A DNA stretch of 64,000 nucleotides from Saccharibacter sp. EH611 (GTDB lineage Bacteria > Pseudomonadota > Alphaproteobacteria > Acetobacterales > Acetobacteraceae). Below the pieces are notes generated by a model. The model saw only the letters and a program-made list of their open reading frames with translations. It was not told the origin of the DNA and searched no databases. The DNA lies in NCBI RefSeq assembly GCF_009834765.1, contig NZ_WVHP01000002.1, positions 248,001-312,000 of the forward strand, given 5' to 3'. How positions within the stretch are numbered: the first letter of the stretch is position 1; every line of letters begins with the position of its first letter. The translations under genes and the position numbers were made by a program. Shown piece after piece: positions 54,600-62,610 of the stretch.

Positions 54600-55190
54600 C
54601 TACCTCACGACAAACCCCAAATTCCGCCACTATGTTTTGATGAAAATCAACAAAGTTAAAAAAATATTACATAATAGATCTATAACTGTAATTCATTATT
54701 CCTATTACAAGAATAAGATAACTTGTTTCCTTTGTATCATGGGAATAATTATCACTTTTCATCAATTGATTTTTAAGGTTTTGTTTTTTATAGAATAAAA
54801 TGAAATTTTATTTCAACTTGAAGTGAAATTAAATGTATCATTCTATAATTATAATGATATTTACCCTATCAACAAAACACTCAAAAAAAATTTGAGCATT
54901 CTCTTTTGTTTTTAATTATTTTTATATATTGCAAGTATATTTACATGAAATGTTTACGTATTTTGTAAAAACAAAATAATAGATATTAATATCATAATCT
55001 ATCTCAAATATTATAATACATTCCCATACAATGACGTCTATATTTTTAGAAATTTTTCTGTATCATTGTATTGTATAAATTAATATTCCATTTTCATATC
55101 TCACATATTACGCAGTTAGTATGTCATTTTCCAAAATTATTAAATCAAATAGTAAGGTAACGGCATTTAGCCATTTCATAGATTGCCTAT
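54600..55190. other. AT-rich gene-free island
   Basis: Between the porin start (54572) and the XRE gene (55543) lies about 970 bp with no convincing gene. Counting 54661-55140 by hand gives 98 G or C in 480 bases, about 20%, against about half in flanking genes. One imperfect hairpin is CTCAAA (54880-54885) / TTTGAG (54891-54896). No DnaA-box cluster is seen. It may hold the porin promoter, be a silencing or GapR/HU-binding tract, or be a relic of imported DNA. Confidence 0.7.
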
Positions 55191-55429
55191 ATATTAATGA
55201 TAGACTGTGCCTGGTTGGCAAATTCACGAAAGATCGTGGTTAAAAAAGTGCGATCTTTTCGCATAAATAGGATTCGACACCATGTGCCTATAGCGAATCT
55301 CATCAACAGCAACAGACCAGATATTTGTTGCCCGATTCTGCCAAAAATCAGTCTATTTGCTGATTTTTCTCTCAAGATAAGATTGAGTTGTTGGGCATTA
55401 CGAACCGATTTCTCACGTTGATCACGCAC
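55187..55429 (-). other. Unrecognised 80-codon frame, possible gene remnant
   Basis: Composition returns to near normal here. A minus-strand frame from GTG 55429 reads VRDQREKSVRNAQQLNLIL... and is open a further ~13 codons upstream, without ATG or ribosome site. It is basic and rich in aliphatic residues and I recognise no family. It could be a decayed ORF or chance. No match to a transposase is evident to me. Confidence 0.25.
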
Positions 55430-55479
55430 AACGGACTTAACACGCGCGCTCTGCCATTTCTCCTAACCATTCTAAATGT

Positions 55480-55498
55480 ATATCCTATTTTAGGATAT
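55480..55498. promoter_or_regulatory. Perfect 19-bp palindrome upstream of the XRE regulator
   Basis: ATATCCTA (55480-55487) and TAGGATAT (55491-55498) with a TTT centre form an exact dyad 44 bp before the XRE gene start. This spacing and size suit an operator bound by the small helix-turn-helix protein, with the right arm also resembling a -10 (GGATATTAT). Confidence 0.6.
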
Positions 55499-55542
55499 TA
55501 TTCAGTCTCACTTCTACAGGGCCCTTTTTTCTGGAGGCTTTT

Positions 55543-55767
55543 ATGAAATCTATTTTTTCCGATCGGTACACGAAAATGCTGCGATTACTCATCACGGCAC
55601 GTAAGGAAAAACCTCTTACACAGGTGGAGCTCGCCCGGCAGCTCAAAAAGCCTCAATCTTTCGTCTCAAAATATGAGCTTGGCGAAAGACGCATTGATGT
55701 TATCGAATTTATGGTGATTTGTGAGGCGATTTCTGCCGACCCCTGTGACATCATCCGGCAACTTTAG
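55543..55767 (+). CDS. Small XRE-family helix-turn-helix protein
   Basis: A 74-residue protein that is little more than one Cro/C1-type HTH: TARKEKPLTQVELARQLKKP then QSFVSKYELGERRIDVIEF, residues ~20-60. Ribosome site GGAGG lies 5 nt before ATG 55543. No toxin, phage or restriction partner is adjacent. It stands alone between the AT-rich island and the tRNA genes; such solo regulators often derive from phage, toxin-antitoxin or controller (C) proteins. Its operator may be the palindrome at 55480. The hsd operon is 46 kb away. Confidence 0.88.
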   Translation: MKSIFSDRYTKMLRLLITARKEKPLTQVELARQLKKPQSFVSKYELGERRIDVIEFMVICEAISADPCDIIRQL

Positions 55768-55898
55768 TCGGATCAAGGCAATTCACGTAAAACAAGACCG
55801 CGCTGCTATGCACTGGAATTTATGCCCTATACGTTCCCTATGAGGAATATCACTCATTTTTTAAAGAGGAGAAAATATGAAAATCTACAGTTTTCGGC

Positions 55899-55975
55899 TG
55901 GTGCGCCCTGCTGGATTCGAACCAGCGACCCACAGCTTAGAAGGCTGTTGCTCTATCCAGCTGAGCTAAGGGCGC
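55899..55975 (-). tRNA. tRNA-Arg(TCT)
   Basis: A 77-nt minus-strand cloverleaf: acceptor GCGCCCT/AGGGCGC, D-arm TAGCTCAGCTGGATAGAGC, anticodon loop CTTCTAA (TCT at plus-strand 55939-55941), T-arm GGTTCGAATCC, CCA encoded. Confidence 0.96.
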
Positions 55976-55995
55976 TCTGCCTTCGTAATCTGCAG

Positions 55996-56072
55996 TGGTC
56001 GGGGCGCCCGGACTCGAACCGGGGGCCTCTTGTACCCAAAACAAGCGCGCTACCAGGCTGCGCCACGCCCCG
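55996..56072 (-). tRNA. tRNA-Pro(TGG)
   Basis: A 77-nt minus-strand cloverleaf: acceptor CGGGGCG/CGCCCCG, D-arm TGGCGCAGCCTGGTAGCGC, anticodon loop TTTGGGT (TGG at plus-strand 56036-56038), T-arm GGTTCGAGTCC, CCA encoded. 20 bp from tRNA-Arg, likely one transcript. Confidence 0.96.
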
Positions 56073-56152
56073 ACGACAAGGAGGTTTATAGGAGAGCTGA
56101 GCTAAATAGGCAAGAGGGTTTCTTGCCTATTTCACTGTTTTTTTTAAAAAAA

Positions 56153-56674
56153 TTAGCTTTTCGTGCCACGATTAAGAGGTGGAACAAAAAGAGGTGCGGT
56201 ATCCCATGGGAATAAAACCCAGGTATCCTGCGGGACTTCCGTCACAAAGTGATCTGTGAAAGGCTTTCCATCAGGCTTTGCATAAAGACATGCAAAAACA
56301 GCTTTTGGAAGCATCTCGCGCACGTAACGAGCTGTAATGCCTGAATCAACAAGATCATCAACAATGAGGAAGCCCTCACCATCACCAGCTGCTTCTGGTG
56401 CTTTTAGTGTGACGGGTTTTTGTTGTGTCCCCTCCTCTGCTTCATAACTGACGACGGAGACGCTTTCGATTAAACGACACCCTAACTCACGGCCAAGAAT
56501 CGCCGTTGGGATAAGGCCACCTCGTGTAATCGCGACAAGACCACGGAATGGCTTATGCTTGTGCATAAGCTCCGTTGCCAACAAACGGGCATCGCGATGA
56601 AGCTGATCCCACGTAACGGTCGCATAGTTCACATTCTGAGGTGTAGTATTTTGTGTTGCTGTCATGCTTTTCAT
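56153..56674 (-). CDS. gpt: Xanthine phosphoribosyltransferase
   Basis: A 173-residue purine salvage enzyme. The PRPP-binding motif FLIVDDLVDSGITARYV, the N-terminal AITRGGLIPTAILGRELG and the C-terminal VLFPWDTAP match the XGPRT (Gpt) group. It converts xanthine and guanine to XMP/GMP at the membrane-associated cytosol. ATG 56674 or the fourth-codon ATG 56665 are both possible. It lies between the tRNA pairs on the same strand. Confidence 0.93.
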   Translation of the reverse strand: MKSMTATQNTTPQNVNYATVTWDQLHRDARLLATELMHKHKPFRGLVAITRGGLIPTAILGRELGCRLIESVSVVSYEAEEGTQQKPVTLKAPEAAGDGEGFLIVDDLVDSGITARYVREMLPKAVFACLYAKPDGKPFTDHFVTEVPQDTWVLFPWDTAPLFVPPLNRGTKS

Positions 56675-56730
56675 CTGCCTTCAGTCGACAAATTTTGCAA
56701 CTCTTTGAGCCAAAGAAAGTACAGCAATAA

Positions 56731-56759
56731 AAAAGCCCAAGCACAAGGCCTGGGCTTTT
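56731..56759 (-). terminator. Terminator of tRNA-Asn copy 1
   Basis: Stem AAAAGCCCA (56731-56739) / TGGGCTTTT (56751-56759), 11-nt loop, with an A-run on the plus strand that gives a U-tract on the minus transcript; just beyond the tRNA 3' end. Confidence 0.75.
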
Positions 56760-56764
56760 AAAAT

Positions 56765-56840
56765 TGGCTCCCGAAGTAGGACTCGAACCTACGACCCAAC
56801 GATTAACAGTCGTTTGCTCTACCAACTGAGCTATTCGGGA
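56765..56840 (-). tRNA. tRNA-Asn(GTT), copy 1
   Basis: A 76-nt minus-strand cloverleaf: acceptor TCCCGAA/TTCGGGA, anticodon loop CTGTTAA (GTT), T-arm GGTTCGAGTCC, GCCA encoded. Identical in sequence to the copy 194 bp upstream in the transcript direction. Confidence 0.96.
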
Positions 56841-56921
56841 TCAGTTGTGTGTCTTTTACCGAAACAACTCGCAGAGGTAAACCCCTTATTTTTCTTTTCA
56901 AAACAAAAAAAGGCACAACAT

Positions 56922-56951
56922 GAAAAAAGCCCAAGCACAAGGCTTGGGCTT
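56922..56951 (-). terminator. Terminator of tRNA-Asn copy 2
   Basis: Stem AAGCCCAAG (56927-56935) / CTTGGGCTT (56943-56951), 7-nt loop, preceded on the plus strand by further A residues (U-tract on the minus transcript). Nearly the same sequence as the terminator of copy 1. Confidence 0.75.
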
Positions 56952-56958
56952 CCAAAAT

Positions 56959-57034
56959 TGGCTCCCGAAGTAGGACTCGAACCTACGACCCAACGATTAA
57001 CAGTCGTTTGCTCTACCAACTGAGCTATTCGGGA
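56959..57034 (-). tRNA. tRNA-Asn(GTT), copy 2
   Basis: Identical 76-nt tRNA-Asn to that at 56765-56840, with the same arrangement of terminator downstream and a shared GAGGTAAACCCC word upstream (plus-strand reading 56872 and 57070 regions). A recent tandem duplication of a tRNA-terminator unit. Confidence 0.96.
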
Positions 57035-57117
57035 TCAGATGAGCTTTCTTCTATCCAAATGCTCCGAAGAGGTAAACCCCCCTTCTATCAAAAAAGATCA
57101 TAACAGCCTGATTTATT

Positions 57118-57906
57118 TTAAAGACAACGTACAGAATCGCCCAACGTCACACGCCCTGACTTTTCTACGATAACATTCTGGCCAAACATAATGCCTTTTT
57201 CCTGTCGTCGAAACGTGCCGAGCTCTTTAAGCGGTTGTCCGGCTTCAGGGATATGCCCGGTCTCTTGATCAACCGTTGTGACAATGCAACGTGAACATGG
57301 CTTGACCACCCGCAAAACAGACTCTCCTACCGCCAGCAAACCCCATCGGTCTTCCGCCCACGGTAGCGTTCCTGAAACAACGATATTGGGACGAAAGCGT
57401 TCCATTGGCACCGGATGAGCCAAACGCTTGTTCAGGTTGTTCAGTGAGGCTTCTGTACATAACAAACCTGGGAAACCATCGGCAAAAGAGGTTGGATAGT
57501 CATATCCCTTATAGTGCTGTTTCCGCACTTTTTGGGGCTCATCCATATACACAAGACGACACGCTCTCCCAAGAATAGAAGAAAGCCACTCAGCAGCTTG
57601 GTCGCCAGCATCGCACGTTAATACGTTACTCTTCCAAACAGTGACTGATCGCCTATCAGATCGGCTGGGACAATCTACATCAAGAATAGCAGCATGTTCA
57701 TGTATAAGAGTTAAGCCATTTTCCCGCATGATAGGCTTAATCTGAGCCATAATGGGAAGTTGACGCTGCGTTAAAAAACGCCCTTCCGAATCAACCACCA
57801 TCCATCGCCGATCCCTCTCTGGCCCCCATGGTTCAAAGGTGAATGACGAACACGACACGCCACCTAAACTTTTAACTGGGTAGATATGCAGAGAGGCAAC
57901 CTTCAC
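57118..57906 (-). CDS. MOSC domain protein (YcbX/mARC-like)
   Basis: A 262-residue protein with the MOSC_N beta-barrel domain (MKVASLHIYPVKSLGGVS, RDRRWMVVDSEGRFLTQR) followed by a MOSC domain containing VVKPCSRCIVTTVDQETG, whose Cys is the likely molybdenum cofactor ligand. Relatives reduce N-hydroxylated bases such as 6-hydroxylaminopurine. The fused [2Fe-2S] ferredoxin domain found in E. coli YcbX is absent. It is 12 bp downstream of rnhA on the same strand. Confidence 0.88.
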   Translation of the reverse strand: MKVASLHIYPVKSLGGVSCSSFTFEPWGPERDRRWMVVDSEGRFLTQRQLPIMAQIKPIMRENGLTLIHEHAAILDVDCPSRSDRRSVTVWKSNVLTCDAGDQAAEWLSSILGRACRLVYMDEPQKVRKQHYKGYDYPTSFADGFPGLLCTEASLNNLNKRLAHPVPMERFRPNIVVSGTLPWAEDRWGLLAVGESVLRVVKPCSRCIVTTVDQETGHIPEAGQPLKELGTFRRQEKGIMFGQNVIVEKSGRVTLGDSVRCL

Positions 57907-57918
57907 GAACCCACTCCT

Positions 57919-58395
57919 CTATGAAGCATCTGATGCTTCAAGCTCTTCCCGCCCCTGGGTCGCGAGCTGATCAACACGCTCATTTTCCACATGGCCTGCA
58001 TGAGCTTTTACCCAATGCCATTCGATATCATGCCGTTTAGATACATCTAAAATACGACGCCATAAATCCATATTGGCAACGGGATCACCCGACGCATTGC
58101 GCCAATTCCGTCGCACCCATCCGGTATGCCATCGCGTAATCCCATTCCTGAGATATTCACTATCGGTTGTCAGATGGACGGTGCAACGTTTGGTCAATGT
58201 TTCTAGGGCAACGGCGGCAGCTGTAAGCTCCATACGATTATTCGTCGTTTCAGCTTCACCACCCTTTAGCTCACGCTCACGCCCTTGGCAGCGTAGCAAC
58301 ACGCCCCATCCTCCCGGCCCCGGGTTCGGTTTACAGCCCCCGTCTGTCCAAATTTCAACATGCGGAACTGTGTCGTCAGAAGATATGTCAGACAT
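57919..58395 (-). CDS. rnhA: Ribonuclease HI
   Basis: A 158-residue endonuclease cutting RNA in RNA-DNA hybrids. The four acidic catalytic residues are in [34 protein letters not shown] and [11 protein letters not shown] 58395 overlaps the thrB stop by 8 bp; the frame to 58410 lies within thrB. ispH-thrB-rnhA is a conserved alphaproteobacterial order. Confidence 0.96.
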   Translation of the reverse strand: MSDISSDDTVPHVEIWTDGGCKPNPGPGGWGVLLRCQGRERELKGGEAETTNNRMELTAAAVALETLTKRCTVHLTTDSEYLRNGITRWHTGWVRRNWRNASGDPVANMDLWRRILDVSKRHDIEWHWVKAHAGHVENERVDQLATQGREELEASDAS

Positions 58396-59338
58396 AGTCC
58401 TGCTCCGCAAAAAAGGCCAAGCGCTTTTGATATTCCCACGGATCTTTCCGCGTCACCAAAGCATCCTTTGGAGTATGCACCCAATCATAAAGACGCGTTA
58501 GCAAAAAGCGTAATGCGGCCCCCTGACACAAAATCGGCAAAGCATCGCGCTCTTGAGCAGAAAGAGGACGAATAGCTTCGTAGCCTTTGATCATGGCCTT
58601 TGCCCATTCTGAGCGATAGGTCATATCCTGATCAAAGCACCATGCATTAAGACAAATCGCGAGGTCGTACGCCAAAAAGTCCGTGCATGCGAAATAGAAA
58701 TCAATCACACCGCTCAAAGCACCCTGATTAAAAAAGACATTATCAGGGAACATATCCGCATGGATCGGGCCACGCGGCAATGTTTGCTCGTCTGGCCAAT
58801 GCTCTTCCAGCCATGCCAAACGGCTCTGTGCCTCGGTTATAAGAGCCTCTAGTGACGAATCACCATCACTCCTGCAACGTCCTAGAAGGTCTTTCCACCC
58901 AGACACATCAAGGGCATTCCGCCGCGTGGGTGCATAGCTCTGCCCAACTTGATGCAACCGCGCCATCATGCGGCCAACTGCCTCACAAGACGAAGCATCA
59001 TATTGTGTAAGAGACTTCCCTTGGAGGAACGTAACAATGACAGCTGGACGCCCAGCGAGGGTTCGCAACGCTTCCCCGTCACGACCAACCACAGGAAGGG
59101 GGCATGCAATCCCCTCTTGGGCCAAATGCCCCATAAACCCCAGAAACCAAGGAAGTTCTTCTGGGTTCATACGCTTTTCAAAGAGCGTGAGGATAAACAC
59201 GCCCTTTGTTGTGGTGAGACGAAAATTACTATTTTCGATCCCCTCGGCAATCCCCTCATAAGACTGAAGGGTTCCGAGGTCATAAGACGTCAAAAAATGA
59301 CGTAATGCGTCTTCCTGTAGCTCCGTATACACGGCCAT
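58388..59338 (-). CDS. thrB: Homoserine kinase (APH-fold, ThrB2 type)
   Basis: A 316-residue kinase phosphorylating L-homoserine for threonine synthesis. It has the aminoglycoside-phosphotransferase fold, with an N-terminal lobe ([19 protein letters not shown]), catalytic [14 protein letters not shown] (Brenner motif with Asp) and [19 protein letters not shown]. This is the alphaproteobacterial form, unrelated to the GHMP-type ThrB of E. coli. Six bases after ispH; overlaps rnhA. Confidence 0.94.
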   Translation of the reverse strand: MAVYTELQEDALRHFLTSYDLGTLQSYEGIAEGIENSNFRLTTTKGVFILTLFEKRMNPEELPWFLGFMGHLAQEGIACPLPVVGRDGEALRTLAGRPAVIVTFLQGKSLTQYDASSCEAVGRMMARLHQVGQSYAPTRRNALDVSGWKDLLGRCRSDGDSSLEALITEAQSRLAWLEEHWPDEQTLPRGPIHADMFPDNVFFNQGALSGVIDFYFACTDFLAYDLAICLNAWCFDQDMTYRSEWAKAMIKGYEAIRPLSAQERDALPILCQGAALRFLLTRLYDWVHTPKDALVTRKDPWEYQKRLAFFAEQDYV

Positions 59339-59344
59339 GACTAA

Positions 59345-60367
59345 TCAATGTGCTCCTGACAGCGGGTGAGGCAAGCGGAAATTGATATTTTCCTCTTTCA
59401 CAATGCGCTCTTCAATCTGTAGATCAAAACGCAAGGAAAGCTCTTTGATCATTTCCTGAACAAGGCTTTCTGGAGCAGAAGCCCCCGCACTCATGCCGAG
59501 TGTTTTGACCCCTTCAAGCTCGCTCCAATCCATATCAGCCACTTTCGGCACAAGGAGCGCACGTTTTGCCAAAGAACGTTCCGCCACTTCACGTAAACGC
59601 TGAGAGTTAGAAGAGTTCGTCGCACCAATAACAACAACAAGATCGCACTCAGCAGCCAATTCTTTAACGGCTGTTTGGCGATTCGTTGTCGCATAACAAA
59701 TATCTTCGCGGCGTGGCCCTTCAATTTTGGGGAAACGCTCCCGTAAGATCGCGACAATCTCTGACGTATCGTCAACAGACAGCGTCGTCTGCGTAATAAA
59801 AGCGAGCTTGTCAGGGTCAGCAGGCTCAACAGCCGCTGCCTCTTCCGCATCATTGATGAGTGTAACAGCACCAGGAGGGAGCTGGCCCATCGTACCAACG
59901 ACTTCAGGATGCCCCGCATGGCCAATCATGAGGATATGACGCTGCTCGTCACCGCCACCAGCGAAGTGACGCTCCGCCTCACGGTGCACTTTAGACACGA
60001 GCGGGCACGTCGCATCCAGATAGATAAGGTTACGGCGCTCCGCTTCTGCAGGCACTGACTTAGGCACACCATGAGCGGAAAACACCACATGGGCATCTTG
60101 CGGCACTTCATCAAGTTCTTCCACAAAGATGGCACCTTGAGCCTCAAGTCCCTCCACAACAGTGCGGTTATGGACGATTTCATGGCGCACATAAACAGGC
60201 GCACCGTAACGGCGGAGCGCCTCCTCAACGACACGGATAGCACGGTCGACCCCCGCGCAAAAACCACGCGGGCCTGCAAGCAAAAGACGCATAGAACGCT
60301 TAGGCGTTGGTGCATCTGCCCCGGGGGGTGCAGAGGTTGAAGGTTCTGGTCTCGTCTGTTCTGACAT
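59345..60367 (-). CDS. ispH: 4-hydroxy-3-methylbut-2-enyl diphosphate reductase IspH
   Basis: A 340-residue [4Fe-4S] enzyme, last step of the MEP isoprenoid pathway. Three cluster cysteines lie in [26 protein letters not shown] and the [11 protein letters not shown] region, with [15 protein letters not shown] binding substrate. The ATG at 60367 (MSEQTRPEP) begins a short non-conserved Pro/Ala-rich leader before [15 protein letters not shown]; the latter Met could also serve. It is divergent from the lipoprotein gene. Confidence 0.95.
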   Translation of the reverse strand: MSEQTRPEPSTSAPPGADAPTPKRSMRLLLAGPRGFCAGVDRAIRVVEEALRRYGAPVYVRHEIVHNRTVVEGLEAQGAIFVEELDEVPQDAHVVFSAHGVPKSVPAEAERRNLIYLDATCPLVSKVHREAERHFAGGGDEQRHILMIGHAGHPEVVGTMGQLPPGAVTLINDAEEAAAVEPADPDKLAFITQTTLSVDDTSEIVAILRERFPKIEGPRREDICYATTNRQTAVKELAAECDLVVVIGATNSSNSQRLREVAERSLAKRALLVPKVADMDWSELEGVKTLGMSAGASAPESLVQEMIKELSLRFDLQIEERIVKEENINFRLPHPLSGAH

Positions 60368-60527
60368 AATCTTCCCCAGGCAGGCGATAATCACTATGAT
60401 AAAAAGGCGTCAACGCTCTTACAGGGGTGTAAGAGGGGTTTTGACACACTCACTCAGGCGCTTATATCGGATGGATTGCCTCTTGGCGCAATGTCTGCGC
60501 CGTTTTCTTGTGGAGTTTCTGCGACTG

Positions 60528-61136
60528 ATGTCCACGCCTCGCCTTCATTTTTCCTCGTTTCTTCGCGTGGCAGGCCCCGCCTGTGCCCTCTTAGCTCTAG
60601 GCGGACTGGGAGGCTGTGGTGAAGAAGATACAGGCCTTAGTGCCTTCGCACCTGCCTGCCCTCATTTCGATGTGCCCGGCTCTATTGCTGATCGTTTTGT
60701 CTATAATGGCAAGGGACTCGATATTGGGAACCAAATTAGCCATACGCAAATCCTCGCTGTGAACGGTGATTGCAGTGATGGCCCTAAAGATGCGCAACAT
60801 CGCCCGCTAACACGTGTCCGCCTCAGTCTTGCCCTTCAGCAAGAGCGCGGCCCAGCAGCGACCCATATGTCCGAAGATGTACCCTACTTCGTAGCCATCG
60901 TTCAGGACGGGAAAATTGTTGATAAAAAGACCTTTACCGACACGCTCCGTATGCCTCCATCGCGCGATGTGCAGCGCATTAATACACCGTTGCGCTTTAT
61001 CGACATCCCGACAGGGAAGAATCCACAAGTCAGCCCTTACTCAATGGAAATCGGCTTTCAGCTCACGCGTGATGAGCTAAATTATAACCGGCAACATCTC
61101 AAGAATGTGGCGAACTTTGAAAGCCATGTCCAATAA
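60528..61136 (+). CDS. Conserved lipoprotein of unknown function
   Basis: A 202-residue protein starting MSTPRLHFSSF, with a signal peptide ending in the lipobox LGGC (LALGGLGGCGEED), so the Cys near residue 30 should be lipidated. The mature part (CPHFDVPGSIADRFVYNG...YFVAIVQDGKIVDKKTF...MEIGFQLTRDEL) looks like a beta-rich domain; I do not recognise a named family. A longer frame from 60396 has an Arg-rich start that would fit a signal peptide poorly. The Asp/Glu pair after Cys does not decide inner versus outer membrane. A terminator follows. Confidence 0.7.
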   Translation: MSTPRLHFSSFLRVAGPACALLALGGLGGCGEEDTGLSAFAPACPHFDVPGSIADRFVYNGKGLDIGNQISHTQILAVNGDCSDGPKDAQHRPLTRVRLSLALQQERGPAATHMSEDVPYFVAIVQDGKIVDKKTFTDTLRMPPSRDVQRINTPLRFIDIPTGKNPQVSPYSMEIGFQLTRDELNYNRQHLKNVANFESHVQ

Positions 61137-61161
61137 GCCATAAGCCCCTAGCCTTTCATTC

Positions 61162-61186
61162 AGCGAGCCTTCCGTTGCTCGCTTTT
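61162..61186 (+). terminator. Terminator of the lipoprotein gene
   Basis: AGCGAGC (61162-61168) / GCTCGCT (61177-61183), 8-nt loop, then TTT. It lies 25 bp past the lipoprotein stop and separates it from the convergent glycosyltransferase gene. Confidence 0.7.
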
Positions 61187-61209
61187 CAATGACGGGCTAG
61201 CGCCTTGGC

Positions 61210-62610
61210 TTACAAACCTTTCCGCCGGCGATAATGACGAATCTGCCGCGTATAGTTCCCCATAGGCAAGCTACGATTAGCCCCACCATAACACCAGAAA
61301 TGCACAAACCCACGGGCACGCTCTGGGGCCATACTGCCATACTCCTTCACAATCGGAGAGTTTGGATCTCCTCCAACATCGGTCACACTATTGATCAATG
61401 TTGCGTCAAATGCATCTATTTTCCGCAAAGCATAATTCATCACGGATTGTTCATGGAACGGGATGCTGCCACGACCGTGCATGTCTGTATAAATTAGATT
61501 CGTCAGAAACGCTGGGTCTAATAAATGCCGTTGCGCCTTTACATTAGGCACGAGAAAAACACCCGTATTAAAACCAGCTTCTGTCCGTCCTAAATTGTAT
61601 GGATCCTTAGAATAGAGAACCGCTCCATTACTCTGCGAATGTCGGAAATCCCCATTAAAATTCTCTAGCTGCGCACTCGACATCCGCTCTAATGCGCCGC
61701 GTAGTAAGTTCGGCTCAATGGGTGAATTCACAGCAATATCACCATCCATATAGAGCAAAGGCGCGTAATCATCGAGCACACCAGAACTAAAGAGTGTTTG
61801 TCGTGTTGAGATATAGTCAGGGTAATCAAATGCACTCATCGTGATAATACGGCATTGATCCCGCATAGAAGGAGGAACGACGCTTTTAATCTGCTCAGAT
61901 AGCAAATTCGTCGCAACAAGAATCTCTCCCGTATAAAAGCCCGGGTTCATAAGACTTTCTAATGATGTCCGGAATTCTTGTAAGACCTTATCACCGAAAA
62001 CAACGTAAAGAACGCCCGGCCGATAAAGAGCGGCGCGATATACATTCCGCTCCGCCATAAATAACAACTCATGCGGCGCCGGTTGTTTCATAATCGCTTC
62101 ACAAAGCTGATCAAAATCGACCCGAAGCGACCCAAATTTTAAAGAACGGAAACTACTCTTCCACTCATCTACCGTTGCTTTCTCTCCATCAGGGCCCAGC
62201 GACCACGTTTGCCGGACAACAGCCCACAGCTTTGTAAAAGCCTCCCATGGGATAAGGCGGAACATACTGCGATCCCCAAAACGCTCTGGATCTCCCTCCA
62301 CCACGTCCACAGCACCTTGTGCCGACACAGAAAGATAACCGCCTTTTTCCTTTAAACGAACAAGGCCGGACTCATTCGTTGTTTCAATCGTCATTAATCC
62401 CGCAGAAACGGCACGGTTAGGGCGGCCCGAGAGAAAATCATACCATAACGTATAAGGCGGCGCGCTCAGAAAGCTCCATTTATCGCCCTTCTGACCAAGC
62501 GACATAACTGTATCGAGCGTTTCTAGCCCTCCTAAACGGCCACAAAAAAGCCCTTCCTCTGCCGCACACGGCACCCGAAAATCATGGGTAATCAGAGCAT
62601 AACGTATCAT
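61210..62610 (-). CDS. Putative GT-A glycosyltransferase with an N-terminal accessory domain
   Basis: A 466-residue cytosolic-looking protein with no signal peptide or membrane helix. The C-terminal ~270 residues resemble GT8-like nucleotide-sugar transferases: LLYMDGDIAVNSPIEP with D289-x-D291 for metal/UDP binding, GFNTGVFLVPN, PFHEQSVMNYAL and a final GFVHFWCYGGANRSL. The N-terminal ~190 residues include GLVRLKEKGGYLSVSAQG and FGDRSMFRLIP, which recall a beta-trefoil/fascin-like repeat. The family cannot be named with certainty. Its first codon overlaps the stop of a paralogue (ATGA), so the two are co-translated. Substrate unknown. Confidence 0.65.
   Translation of the reverse strand: MIRYALITHDFRVPCAAEEGLFCGRLGGLETLDTVMSLGQKGDKWSFLSAPPYTLWYDFLSGRPNRAVSAGLMTIETTNESGLVRLKEKGGYLSVSAQGAVDVVEGDPERFGDRSMFRLIPWEAFTKLWAVVRQTWSLGPDGEKATVDEWKSSFRSLKFGSLRVDFDQLCEAIMKQPAPHELLFMAERNVYRAALYRPGVLYVVFGDKVLQEFRTSLESLMNPGFYTGEILVATNLLSEQIKSVVPPSMRDQCRIITMSAFDYPDYISTRQTLFSSGVLDDYAPLLYMDGDIAVNSPIEPNLLRGALERMSSAQLENFNGDFRHSQSNGAVLYSKDPYNLGRTEAGFNTGVFLVPNVKAQRHLLDPAFLTNLIYTDMHGRGSIPFHEQSVMNYALRKIDAFDATLINSVTDVGGDPNSPIVKEYGSMAPERARGFVHFWCYGGANRSLPMGNYTRQIRHYRRRKGL

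Noticed and set aside
54571-54798. 75-codon plus-strand frame in the AT-rich island
   Set aside because: It starts within the porin's start region, has no ribosome site, and its composition is just that of the AT-rich DNA.
54600-55190. AT-rich island as a replication origin
   Set aside because: No cluster of TTATCCACA-like DnaA boxes is seen, and neither dnaA, dnaN nor a plasmid replication gene is near.
55877-55966. Short frame with strong AAAGAGGAG ribosome-like site before ATG 55877
   Set aside because: It runs straight into the complement of tRNA-Arg and its codons are those of the tRNA; chance is more likely than a 29-residue peptide.
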